A stretch of 8,346 bases of DNA from Deltaproteobacteria bacterium (GTDB lineage: Bacteria; Desulfobacterota; Desulfobacteria; Desulfobacterales; UBA11574), in contig JAFDCA010000012.1 in assembly GCA_019313025.1 (NCBI GenBank), positions 1 to 8,346 on the forward strand. The letters run 5' to 3'. Positions 1 through 6,141 of the stretch are shown one piece after another (position 1 is the stretch's first letter; each line of letters opens with the position of its first letter). The notes beneath the pieces are model-generated. The model was not told the origin of the DNA and searched no databases. It saw nothing but the letters and a program-made list of their open reading frames with translations. A program made the translations under genes and the position numbers.

Positions 1-52
1 ACTCAAAACAAGTGTTTTTATTTCGTTTATGTAATATTTATTCGAACTTAGA

Positions 53-1279
53 TTATCTAACAAGCGTGCTCATTTCAAATATCGGCAGGCATATCGAAAG
101 AACGATGAAGCCGACAACAACAGCCATAATCAATATCATGACTGGTTCTAAAAGCGATGTCATGCTCATTATACTATTTTCCACTTCATTCTCAAAGACA
201 TCTGCGATTTTATCCAACATGGCTTCCAGCTTTCCACTCTGTTCCCCCACCTGAATCATTTGAATGGCAAGATCAGGAAATATGTTGCTGCCTGCAAGAG
301 CAGGTCCCAATCCCTGTCCTTTGCTCACTTCTTTTGAAGCCTTTTCAATTGCTTGGGAGATGAGGACATTGTCGATGATATTCTTTACAATCTCAAGAGC
401 AGTCAACATGGGGACACCATTTTCAAGAAGCGAGCCAAGTGTTCGGGAAAAACGAGCCGCCGCTATTTTTTGGGCCAAAACTCCAAATCGTGGCAATAAG
501 AGTTTTATTCTATCGAAAAAATACCTCCCTTTTGCGGTTTTTCGAATGCTGTTTAGGGCGATCAAGATGGCTGACAAAAGAATAAAAATCATCCACCAAT
601 AGTTCTTAAAAAAACCACTAATTTTGATAAGAAAGAGCGTTGGTGCCGGGAGGGATTGATTCATATCAGAAAAAACAGACGTTATATTGGGAACAATAAA
701 CGTCAGAAGAAGAAACAGAACCAGTATTCCGATAAAGCACATTAAAACCGGATAAGCCATGGCTGCACGAATCCGATTTTTTAAGGCCTCCTGTTTTTCG
801 GTGATGTCTGCAAGCCTTTCTAGTACGATGTCAAGAGCGCCTGATGATTCACCAGCTTTGACCATGTTGACATACAATGATGAAAAAGTTCTTGGAAACA
901 AAGACAGGGAACGGGCAAAGCTGTTACCTTCCACAATGGAATCTTTGATCTTTGCCAGTATTTTTTTAAATGCTTGAGATCTGATTTGCGATATCAGGGC
1001 ATCCATGGCAGAAACAAGCGGAAGGCCTGCACCCACTAAAGTCGCCAGTTGTTTTGTCATCAATGAAACGTCATAGGGCCTAACACGGGAAAAAGAATCT
1101 CGAAAAGAAAATGACTTTGGCGTCTTTATTGCAGCAGTATCATGGACCTCTTTAACAGAAACCGGAAAGATTTTAGATGCCCGCAATTTTTGACGGGCTG
1201 TACGGGAACTGTCGGCATCAATGATTCCTGAGATTGTCTTGCCTTTTATATCCAAAGCAGTATATTCATATACCGGCAT
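53..1279 (-). CDS. gspF: Type II secretion system inner-membrane protein GspF (GspF/PilC family)
   Basis: Polytopic inner-membrane platform protein of the type II secretion system; in the family it contacts the GspE ATPase and GspL and is needed for pseudopilus assembly. I start it at the ATG at 1279, giving 408 aa, which is normal for GspF and opens with the typical MPVYEYTALD. An in-frame TTG at 1303 would add eight residues outside the family pattern, and an AAAAGG ribosome site sits 9 nt before the ATG. Two T2SSF domains are visible, at about residues 65-190 and 270-395, each with the characteristic GxPL/GVPML and AGESSG/VGEQSG segments. Hydrophobic membrane spans lie near residues 176-202, 226-244 and 377-401. 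The gene is complete, and 52 bp remain before the window edge, where gspG would be expected. No gspE precedes it, unlike the usual gspE-F order. PilC of type IV pili is the alternative; the gspA and gspB genes nearby favour GspF. Confidence 0.93.
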   Translation of the reverse strand: MPVYEYTALDIKGKTISGIIDADSSRTARQKLRASKIFPVSVKEVHDTAAIKTPKSFSFRDSFSRVRPYDVSLMTKQLATLVGAGLPLVSAMDALISQIRSQAFKKILAKIKDSIVEGNSFARSLSLFPRTFSSLYVNMVKAGESSGALDIVLERLADITEKQEALKNRIRAAMAYPVLMCFIGILVLFLLLTFIVPNITSVFSDMNQSLPAPTLFLIKISGFFKNYWWMIFILLSAILIALNSIRKTAKGRYFFDRIKLLLPRFGVLAQKIAAARFSRTLGSLLENGVPMLTALEIVKNIIDNVLISQAIEKASKEVSKGQGLGPALAGSNIFPDLAIQMIQVGEQSGKLEAMLDKIADVFENEVENSIMSMTSLLEPVMILIMAVVVGFIVLSICLPIFEMSTLVR

Positions 1280-1288
1280 TGTTATGAG

Positions 1289-1294
1289 CCTTTT
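1289..1294 (-). promoter_or_regulatory. Ribosome binding site of gspF
   Basis: AAAAGG on the - strand, 9 nt upstream of the ATG at 1279. It lies inside the longer reading frame that opens at TTG 1303, and so supports the ATG as the true start. Confidence 0.55.
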
Positions 1295-1305
1295 GTTTCT
1301 CAATG

Positions 1306-1365
1306 ACAGGTTTTGTATTTTTGGTGGTAAATTATCTTTATATTTTTAACATTTCTAAAACCTGT
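1306..1365. repeat. Separated 9-bp inverted repeat flanking a candidate gspF promoter
   Basis: ACAGGTTTT at 1306-1314 is the exact reverse complement of AAAACCTGT at 1357-1365; 42 bp lie between the arms. On the - strand a possible sigma70-like pair, TTTAGA (1359-1354) and GATAAT (1336-1331) with a 17-bp spacer, falls so that the right arm overlaps the -35 and the left arm lies just past the expected transcription start. The arm centres are about 51 bp apart, close to five helical turns. The repeat is seen directly; the promoter match is weak and the operator role is inference. Confidence 0.4.
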
Positions 1366-1403
1366 TTGTTTCCGGATCATCCGAGCTGGGATTCAAGTCA
1401 TTG

Positions 1404-1433
1404 TTTGATTTTCAGAAATCAAAATGATAATAT
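1404..1433 (+). promoter_or_regulatory. Palindrome and candidate promoter for the oxidoreductase genes
   Basis: TTTGATTT (1404-1411) and AAATCAAA (1416-1423) form a perfect 8-bp inverted repeat around TCAG. It overlaps a candidate -35, TTGATT (1405-1410), with TAATAT (1428-1433) 17 bp downstream as -10; GATAAT at 1426-1431 is an alternative. No T-run follows the repeat, so it is not an intrinsic terminator. Its place between two divergent genes fits an operator. Transcription would begin near 1440 and leave a leader of roughly 80 nt before the gamma-subunit gene. Promoter calls in AT-rich DNA are weak; the palindrome itself is clear. Confidence 0.4.
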
Positions 1434-1523
1434 CGCTATTTTATATGCTTTTCAAGAAATATTGTGGGTTTGATTAAAAGCGAGCCCTTTACATTTTTCC
1501 TATATCTAAGCAAAAAAAGAATC

Positions 1524-2093
1524 ATGCATGAAATCCGTTTTCACGGTCGTGGCGGCCAAGGCACAGTGGTTGCTTCGATCCTTCTGGCAAAGGCCTTTTT
1601 TAAAACCGGTTATTATGTTCAAACTTTTCCACTTTTCGGTGTGGAAAGACGGGGAGCACCGGTTGAATCCTATCTAAGGCTGAATAAAGAAAAGATTTTG
1701 ATTAGGAGCAATATCTACACACCGGACCATATCATCGTTCAAGATATGAAACTAATACACAGCGTCGATGTTACAAAGGGACTCAGGCCCGGTGGTTCAA
1801 TTTTGATCAATTCAAAAAATCGTCCCGATAATAGAGACTCTTTTTCGGGATTTCGGCTTGCTTTTGTCGACGCTGACGACATCGCTGTTCGAAACGGCCT
1901 TGGAACACGCACGCATCCAATCATTAACACTGCCATGATCGGCGCTTTTGCGAAGGTTTTGGGTATGCCCCCGTTGGATATGATTGCATCGGCCATCAAA
2001 CATGATATTCATATAAAGACGAAACAGAATGTGTTGGCAGCTCAACAAGCCTATGAAGAAGTCAACCTTTGTGGAATGGTTGCAAAGCGATAA
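1524..2093 (+). CDS. porC: 2-oxoacid (pyruvate-type) oxidoreductase, gamma subunit
   Basis: Gamma subunit (POR domain, PorC/KorC family) of a CoA-acylating 2-oxoacid oxidoreductase. In this family it completes the catalytic assembly and contributes to CoA binding. The 189-aa length is normal. Visible signatures are the N-terminal EIRFHGRGGQGTV (residues 3-15), FGVERRGAPVESYLRL (38-53) and the C-terminal NTAMIGAFAK (135-144). I choose ATG 1524 because family members begin M-x-E-I-R-F-H-G-R-G-G-Q-G; an upstream GTG at 1464 would add 20 residues that do not resemble the family. The ribosome site before 1524 is poor (AAAGA only), so the start is supported mainly by homology. It is the first gene of the + strand set, diverges from gspF, and is separated from the next gene by 125 bp. 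A ketoisovalerate- or other 2-oxoacid-specific enzyme is possible, since gamma subunits do not show substrate clearly. Confidence 0.9.
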   Translation: MHEIRFHGRGGQGTVVASILLAKAFFKTGYYVQTFPLFGVERRGAPVESYLRLNKEKILIRSNIYTPDHIIVQDMKLIHSVDVTKGLRPGGSILINSKNRPDNRDSFSGFRLAFVDADDIAVRNGLGTRTHPIINTAMIGAFAKVLGMPPLDMIASAIKHDIHIKTKQNVLAAQQAYEEVNLCGMVAKR

Positions 2094-2138
2094 TTTCTCA
2101 CAATTAATTAATATCAGATTAAAAATACATCCAAATTA

Positions 2139-2187
2139 AGATGTTACATGAAAATTTGAGTGCAAAACTCGATTTAACAGAACATCT
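2139..2187. repeat. Nested inverted repeats between gamma and fusion genes
   Basis: An outer pair, AGATGTT (2139-2145) and AACATCT (2181-2187), encloses an inner hairpin in which TTGAGT (2156-2161) pairs with ACTCGA (2167-2172) through one G-T wobble and a 5-nt loop. No T-run follows, so a classical terminator is unlikely. The repeats sit in the only long gap within the oxidoreductase gene set and could be an mRNA processing or attenuation element or a protein site; this is inference. Confidence 0.35.
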
Positions 2188-2218
2188 CCTGTAAATTTTA
2201 ATTTTAGGATAAAAGGGA

Positions 2219-3958
2219 ATGACAACTGATTCAAAATACGCTGAAAAAATATCATTATTCATATCTCGTTCAAACATCTCCACTGAAATAAATAAAACAG
2301 GGACATGGCGATATGTGCGTCCAAAATACCATGAGAAAACAGCACCATGCAGTGCGGCCTGCCCTGCTGGTGAGGACATTGCCCGTATTGAAATGCTTTT
2401 GTATCAAGGCCGATATCAAGACGCGGTTGAAACCATTCTTCTTGAAAACCCTTTTCCTTCGATATGCGGCCGCGTATGTTTTCATCCTTGTGAAGCGGTC
2501 TGCAATCGTGCCGGTTTCGATGATTCAGTCGCCATACATGATTTAGAGCGTTTTATTGGAGATATCGCCATTCGGGATGAATTGACACTTAAATTGAAAA
2601 AATTCCCTGAAAATGGAAAAAGCGTATGTATCGTCGGTGCAGGTCCGTCGGGTCTGGCTGCCGGCTATTTTTTATCGCTGCTGGGGTATACGTGTGACAT
2701 TTATGAAGCCCGGTCAGAACCCGGAGGAATCTTGCGGTGGGGGATACCGCGATACCGGTTGCCGGATGATGTCGTTGCATCTGAAATTGAACGGATTAAA
2801 AAGACGGGTGTAAAGATCATTTGTAATACGCCGGTGACTCAAGACTTTCTCGAAAACGCCAAAAAACGTTACCATGCCATTTTTATCGGATGCGGTCACG
2901 GCCGTTCATTGAAAATGAATATTCCAGGTGAAAATATGGCCGTTGACGGTCTTGAGTTTCTTAACCTTCTGTGTAAGGGAAACGTCGTCTCTTCAAATGG
3001 AACAGCAGCGGTTATCGGCGGCGGTAACACGGCAATTGACGTTGCTCGATCTCTTGTCCGCTTGGGAACGACAACCACCCTGGTTTACCGAAGACGGAAA
3101 CAGGACATGCCGGCATTTAAAGCAGAAGTGGAAATGGCTGAAAAGGAAGGCGTAAGAATTGTGGAACTGTATTCCCCGCTCAAAATAAGTGAAGATAACG
3201 GTGAATATATTTTATCGTTGCAGAAGATGAAAACCAGCGGCATGGTAACAGACCGCGACCGAGCACGCGTCGTTCCAGACGGCCAAAGCACCCAACACTT
3301 ACGATTCCATAAGATTATTGTAGCCATCGGCGCAGAGCCTTCAGCCCCATGGCAGTTTCCCTCACACAAAAATGACGAAACCTTATATCTCAGCCACTGT
3401 ACATTTACAGTCTCAGACCCACCGGTTCTGTTTGGAGGTGATCTGACCAACACCGTAAAAAGTGTCACAGATGCCGTCGCTTCTGGAAAACAGGCAGCCA
3501 TGTCCCTTGATGTCTTCCTAAAAGAGGGACGGCATATCATTAAAGACCGTTTGAATTCTTGCCTTGTGGGAAATGGGCCTGCCCTCTCCATGGAGTGTTA
3601 TCTGAAGGGAAAACGATGGGTCAGAAATCCTCATATTGTATCGTATAGCGACATTAATCTCGATTATTTTTCCCAGACGCTCAGGGTTGAATCAGAATCA
3701 CTTGCTATCAACAAACGAATGAATTCTTTCGATGAAATCGAAAAAACGTTCACCATCATCCAAGCCATGGAAGAAACCCGACGCTGTTTCAACTGCGGCA
3801 TCTGTAATGCTTGCGACAACTGTCGGATATTCTGTCCGGAAATTGCCGTGATTCTTAAGGGTGCCAAAAGGCAGATTAATCTCGATTACTGCAAAGGATG
3901 TGGAATCTGCGTTTTTGAATGCCCGCGCAGTGCTATGGATCTGGAGGAAGAATTATGA
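2219..3958 (+). CDS. Fused GltD/NfnB-type FAD-NAD(P)H oxidoreductase with C-terminal 2x[4Fe-4S] delta-like domain
   Basis: Flavoprotein/ferredoxin subunit predicted to link a 2-oxoacid oxidoreductase to NAD(P)(H). Residues 40-110 form a GltD-type N-terminal Fe-S domain with Cys 44, 48, 83, 87, 91 and 95 (C-x3-C-P and C-x3-C-x3-C-x3-C). An FAD dinucleotide fold follows (VGAGPSGLAAGY, 139-150), then an NAD(P) fold (VIGGGNTAIDVARS, 265-278) with YRRRKQDMPA (290-299), and the closing FAD motif FGGDLT (405-410). The last 65 residues are a ferredoxin domain: C529-x2-C532-x2-C535-x3-C539-P and C558-x2-C561-x2-C564-x3-C568-P, suited to two [4Fe-4S] clusters. An AGGA lies 9 nt before ATG 2219. The gene takes the place of the small delta subunit (about 100 aa) of standard POR operons and overlaps the alpha gene by 4 bp, implying coupled translation. 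Its architecture resembles KorC of Azoarcus evansii 2-oxoglutarate:NADP+ oxidoreductase. NADP versus NAD preference cannot be read with certainty. A free-standing NfnB or glutamate synthase small subunit is unlikely in this context. Confidence 0.9.
   Translation: MTTDSKYAEKISLFISRSNISTEINKTGTWRYVRPKYHEKTAPCSAACPAGEDIARIEMLLYQGRYQDAVETILLENPFPSICGRVCFHPCEAVCNRAGFDDSVAIHDLERFIGDIAIRDELTLKLKKFPENGKSVCIVGAGPSGLAAGYFLSLLGYTCDIYEARSEPGGILRWGIPRYRLPDDVVASEIERIKKTGVKIICNTPVTQDFLENAKKRYHAIFIGCGHGRSLKMNIPGENMAVDGLEFLNLLCKGNVVSSNGTAAVIGGGNTAIDVARSLVRLGTTTTLVYRRRKQDMPAFKAEVEMAEKEGVRIVELYSPLKISEDNGEYILSLQKMKTSGMVTDRDRARVVPDGQSTQHLRFHKIIVAIGAEPSAPWQFPSHKNDETLYLSHCTFTVSDPPVLFGGDLTNTVKSVTDAVASGKQAAMSLDVFLKEGRHIIKDRLNSCLVGNGPALSMECYLKGKRWVRNPHIVSYSDINLDYFSQTLRVESESLAINKRMNSFDEIEKTFTIIQAMEETRRCFNCGICNACDNCRIFCPEIAVILKGAKRQINLDYCKGCGICVFECPRSAMDLEEEL
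3943..3947 (+). promoter_or_regulatory. Ribosome binding site of the alpha-subunit gene
   Basis: A full GGAGG lies 7 nt before ATG 3955, inside the end of the preceding coding region. It decides the start over an in-frame ATG at 3919, which lies well inside the preceding gene and would add 12 non-family residues. Confidence 0.75.
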
Positions 3959-5112
3959 AACATGTTTTGGAAGGAAGCCATGCAGTTTCTGAAGCAGTGA
4001 GGCTGGCAAAAGTACAGGTGATGTCCGCCTATCCCATTACTCCCCAGACCCATATCGTTGAAGCTTTATCTAAATATTGCTCCGACGGAACCATGAATGC
4101 CCGGTTTTTATGTGTAGAAAGCGAGCATTCGGCAATGGCTGCCGTAATCGGAGCTTCAAGTGCAGGCGTTCGAACCTTTACAGCCACTTCTTCTCAGGGT
4201 TTGGCATTGATGCACGAACTCTTGCACTGGACTTCAGCGGCTCGACTCCCCATTGTCATGGCTGAAGTCAACCGTGCTCTGGCGCCTGGATGGAACATAT
4301 GGATGGACCAGACCGACAGCCTTGCTCAGCGGGATACCGGCTGGATTCAGCTTTACTGTGAGGATGGCCAAGAGGTTTTTGACACCACACTTCAGGCATA
4401 TCGTTTGGCTGAAACCGTCAATCTGCCGGTTATGGTGGTTCTGGATGCTTTTTTTCTTTCCCACACCTTTGAACCCGTGGATATACCCGATCAGAAACTG
4501 GTGGATCGTTTTCTACCGCCGTTTTCTCCTCGAATTGCACTGGACACCTCAGATCCTTTTGCTATGGGCCAAATGGCACCACCAAATGTATATATGGAGA
4601 TGCGATACGATATTCAAAAGGCCATGGAACAGGTTCCGGACATATTTGCCAAAGTAGAGGAAGAATTTATGGAAATATTTGGCCGAACATACGGTATGAT
4701 GGAAAAAATCTTTTGCGATGACGCCAAAATCATTCTGATAATTACCGGAACGGCAGCAAGCACATGTCGCAAAGTCATCTCCGATCTTCGTTCCCAGGGA
4801 GAAAAAGTCGGAATGATCAAGCTCAAAATGTTTCGGCCGTTTCCAACAGATCTGATTCGAAAACATCTCATTCAAGCGCAAAAGATCGCCGTGATTGACA
4901 GGAACTTCTCTTTCGGTGCCAGTGGTATTTTTGCCCAGGAAATCAGAGCAGCATTATACAACAACCACGTTCATCCTCCGGTGTTCGGTTATATTACAGG
5001 ACTCGGCGGCCGTGATGTGACACCTGAAATTCTAACGGAAATTTACTGGAACACAAAAAATAGCATCGTTCCGGAAAATGAAAGTATGTGGGTGGGACTT
5101 ACGGATGGATGA
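3955..5112 (+). CDS. porA: 2-oxoacid (pyruvate-type) oxidoreductase, alpha subunit
   Basis: Alpha subunit carrying the pyrimidine-binding half of the TPP site (POR_N domain) and the following PFOR_II domain; it catalyses CoA-dependent oxidative decarboxylation together with beta. The 385-aa length fits four-subunit enzymes. Signatures are the near-N-terminal EGSHAVSEAV, YPITPQT (residues 26-32), the ESEHSAM segment (55-61) with the family's conserved Glu, TSSQGL (79-83 region), the ALAPGWNIWMDQTDS region (108-122), and in domain II RPFP (294-297) and GLGGRDV (349-355). It starts at ATG 3955 in an ATGA overlap with the fusion gene and is followed 34 bp later by beta, so these three genes are almost surely one transcript. 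The overall pattern is that of pyruvate or branched-chain 2-oxoacid enzymes. Exact substrate cannot be fixed from sequence alone. Confidence 0.92.
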   Translation: MKHVLEGSHAVSEAVRLAKVQVMSAYPITPQTHIVEALSKYCSDGTMNARFLCVESEHSAMAAVIGASSAGVRTFTATSSQGLALMHELLHWTSAARLPIVMAEVNRALAPGWNIWMDQTDSLAQRDTGWIQLYCEDGQEVFDTTLQAYRLAETVNLPVMVVLDAFFLSHTFEPVDIPDQKLVDRFLPPFSPRIALDTSDPFAMGQMAPPNVYMEMRYDIQKAMEQVPDIFAKVEEEFMEIFGRTYGMMEKIFCDDAKIILIITGTAASTCRKVISDLRSQGEKVGMIKLKMFRPFPTDLIRKHLIQAQKIAVIDRNFSFGASGIFAQEIRAALYNNHVHPPVFGYITGLGGRDVTPEILTEIYWNTKNSIVPENESMWVGLTDG

Positions 5113-5146
5113 TCGATGATTGAATTTAACCGGAGATTTTTAAACG

Positions 5147-6061
5147 ATGACCCAACTCAAGATTCCAGACACGGACTATATGTATTCCGGACATGTGGGA
5201 TGCCCTGGCTGTGGTGCAACCATTGCCATGAGATTTGCATTAAAAGCTTTGGGGGAAAAAACCATGGTTGTAATCCCGGCGTGTTGCTGGGGTGTTATTG
5301 CAGGACCCTACCCTCAATCATCGCTTAAAGTGCCGATTCTTCAAACAGCCTTTGCGACGGCAGGTGCAACCGCCAGTGGTTTGAGAGCGGCGCTGGACAT
5401 GAGGGGAGATTCAGAGACCACCGTTATGGCATGGGCCGGCGACGGCGGAACCTTTGATATCGGAATTCAGGCACTCAGCGGTGCGGTAGAACGAAACGAG
5501 GATTTTATTTATGTGTGTTATGATAACGAAGCTTACATGAATACCGGGGTACAGCGCAGTTCCGCCACCCCTTTTGGCATGCGCACCACAACAACACCAG
5601 GCAAAGGATGGAAAAAAAGCCGCAAGAAAAATATGGTTGAGATACTTGCAGCCCACCGCATTCCTTATGCTGCCACAGCCAGTATCGCTTATCCAGAAGA
5701 TATGATTAAAAAATTTTATAAAGCCCGCCGGATGAAAGGCGGAACAAGATTTCTTCATATTTTTGCCTCATGTCCCACAGGTTGGCGCATCCCATCTGAA
5801 ATGTCCGTCAAAATTGCCCGACTTGCAGTTCAAACCAATGTATTCCCCCTATATGAGGTCGAAGATGGTGTTGACTATACAATCAACATCAAGGGGAATC
5901 GACCGGTAACGGATTATTTCAAAATCCAGGGCCGTTTCAAACATTTAACCGATGGAGATATCGAGCAGATCCAAAAAATGGTGGATGAAGACTGGGCCCT
6001 TCTTTTTCGAAAGACATTACCGGCTTCAAAGAGGAAATCTGTTAAAAGTGAATCAATTTGA
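5147..6061 (+). CDS. porB: 2-oxoacid (pyruvate-type) oxidoreductase, TPP-binding beta subunit
   Basis: Beta subunit that binds TPP-Mg and the proximal [4Fe-4S] cluster, the first electron acceptor after decarboxylation. Length is 304 aa. Cluster cysteines are visible as C19-P-G-C22-G, the C46-C47 pair in IPACCWGVIAGPYP, and C209 in ASCPTGWR. The TPP motif begins at GDGGTFDIG (98-106) and ends at NEAYMNTG (127-134), followed by QRSSATPFG and a TTTTP run (147-151) typical of pyruvate-type enzymes. The 2-oxoglutarate type would normally differ here, so I favour pyruvate or a close analogue. A GGAG sits 11 nt before ATG 5147. It is the last gene of the oxidoreductase set, with an 80-bp gap before gspA. 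A basic stretch at 153-161 matches a Lys-rich loop common in the family and is not unusual. Confidence 0.93.
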   Translation: MTQLKIPDTDYMYSGHVGCPGCGATIAMRFALKALGEKTMVVIPACCWGVIAGPYPQSSLKVPILQTAFATAGATASGLRAALDMRGDSETTVMAWAGDGGTFDIGIQALSGAVERNEDFIYVCYDNEAYMNTGVQRSSATPFGMRTTTTPGKGWKKSRKKNMVEILAAHRIPYAATASIAYPEDMIKKFYKARRMKGGTRFLHIFASCPTGWRIPSEMSVKIARLAVQTNVFPLYEVEDGVDYTINIKGNRPVTDYFKIQGRFKHLTDGDIEQIQKMVDEDWALLFRKTLPASKRKSVKSESI

Positions 6062-6141
6062 CATTTTTTTCAACTTTTTGATAATGTTACGATTATCTTA
6101 TGAAAAGCGCCATGGAGAGGATCCCGGGGGAGTCGACATAG
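6062..6141 (+). other. Intergenic gap porB-gspA with weak hairpin
   Basis: Two T-runs (6064-6070, 6075-6079) precede a 6-bp stem, GATAAT (6080-6085) and ATTATC (6092-6097), with a 6-nt loop. The T-runs come before rather than after the stem, so I do not call an intrinsic terminator; read-through from porB into gspA is possible. TTGATA at 6078-6083 resembles a -35, but no -10 is found at proper spacing. GGGGGAG (6126-6132) is the ribosome site for gspA, 9 nt before its ATG. Confidence 0.4.

Noticed and set aside
5..18. AAAAC/GTTTT mini-hairpin downstream of gspF.
   Set aside because: The stem is only five mostly A-T pairs with no following T-run on the - strand; too weak to call a terminator.
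3085..3591. 168-codon open frame on the - strand.
   Set aside because: It lies wholly antisense to the well-supported fusion gene, has no recognisable motif, and is a shadow frame.
5116..5328. 70-codon + strand frame starting just after porA.
   Set aside because: It overlaps the start of porB in another frame; porB has clear family motifs and this frame has none.
6064..6097. Possible terminator after porB (T-runs and a hairpin).
   Set aside because: The T-runs precede the stem on the + strand, and on the - strand the stem is followed by A-rich sequence, so neither orientation fits an intrinsic terminator.
6110..6137. CCATGG, GGATCC, CCCGGG and GTCGAC crowded into 28 bp, resembling a cloning polylinker.
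   Set aside because: Sequence on both sides reads as ordinary genomic DNA, the order and spacing do not match a common polylinker I know, and the GGGGGAG within it serves well as the gspA ribosome site. Chance is the simpler account, though a raw-read check at this point would settle it.
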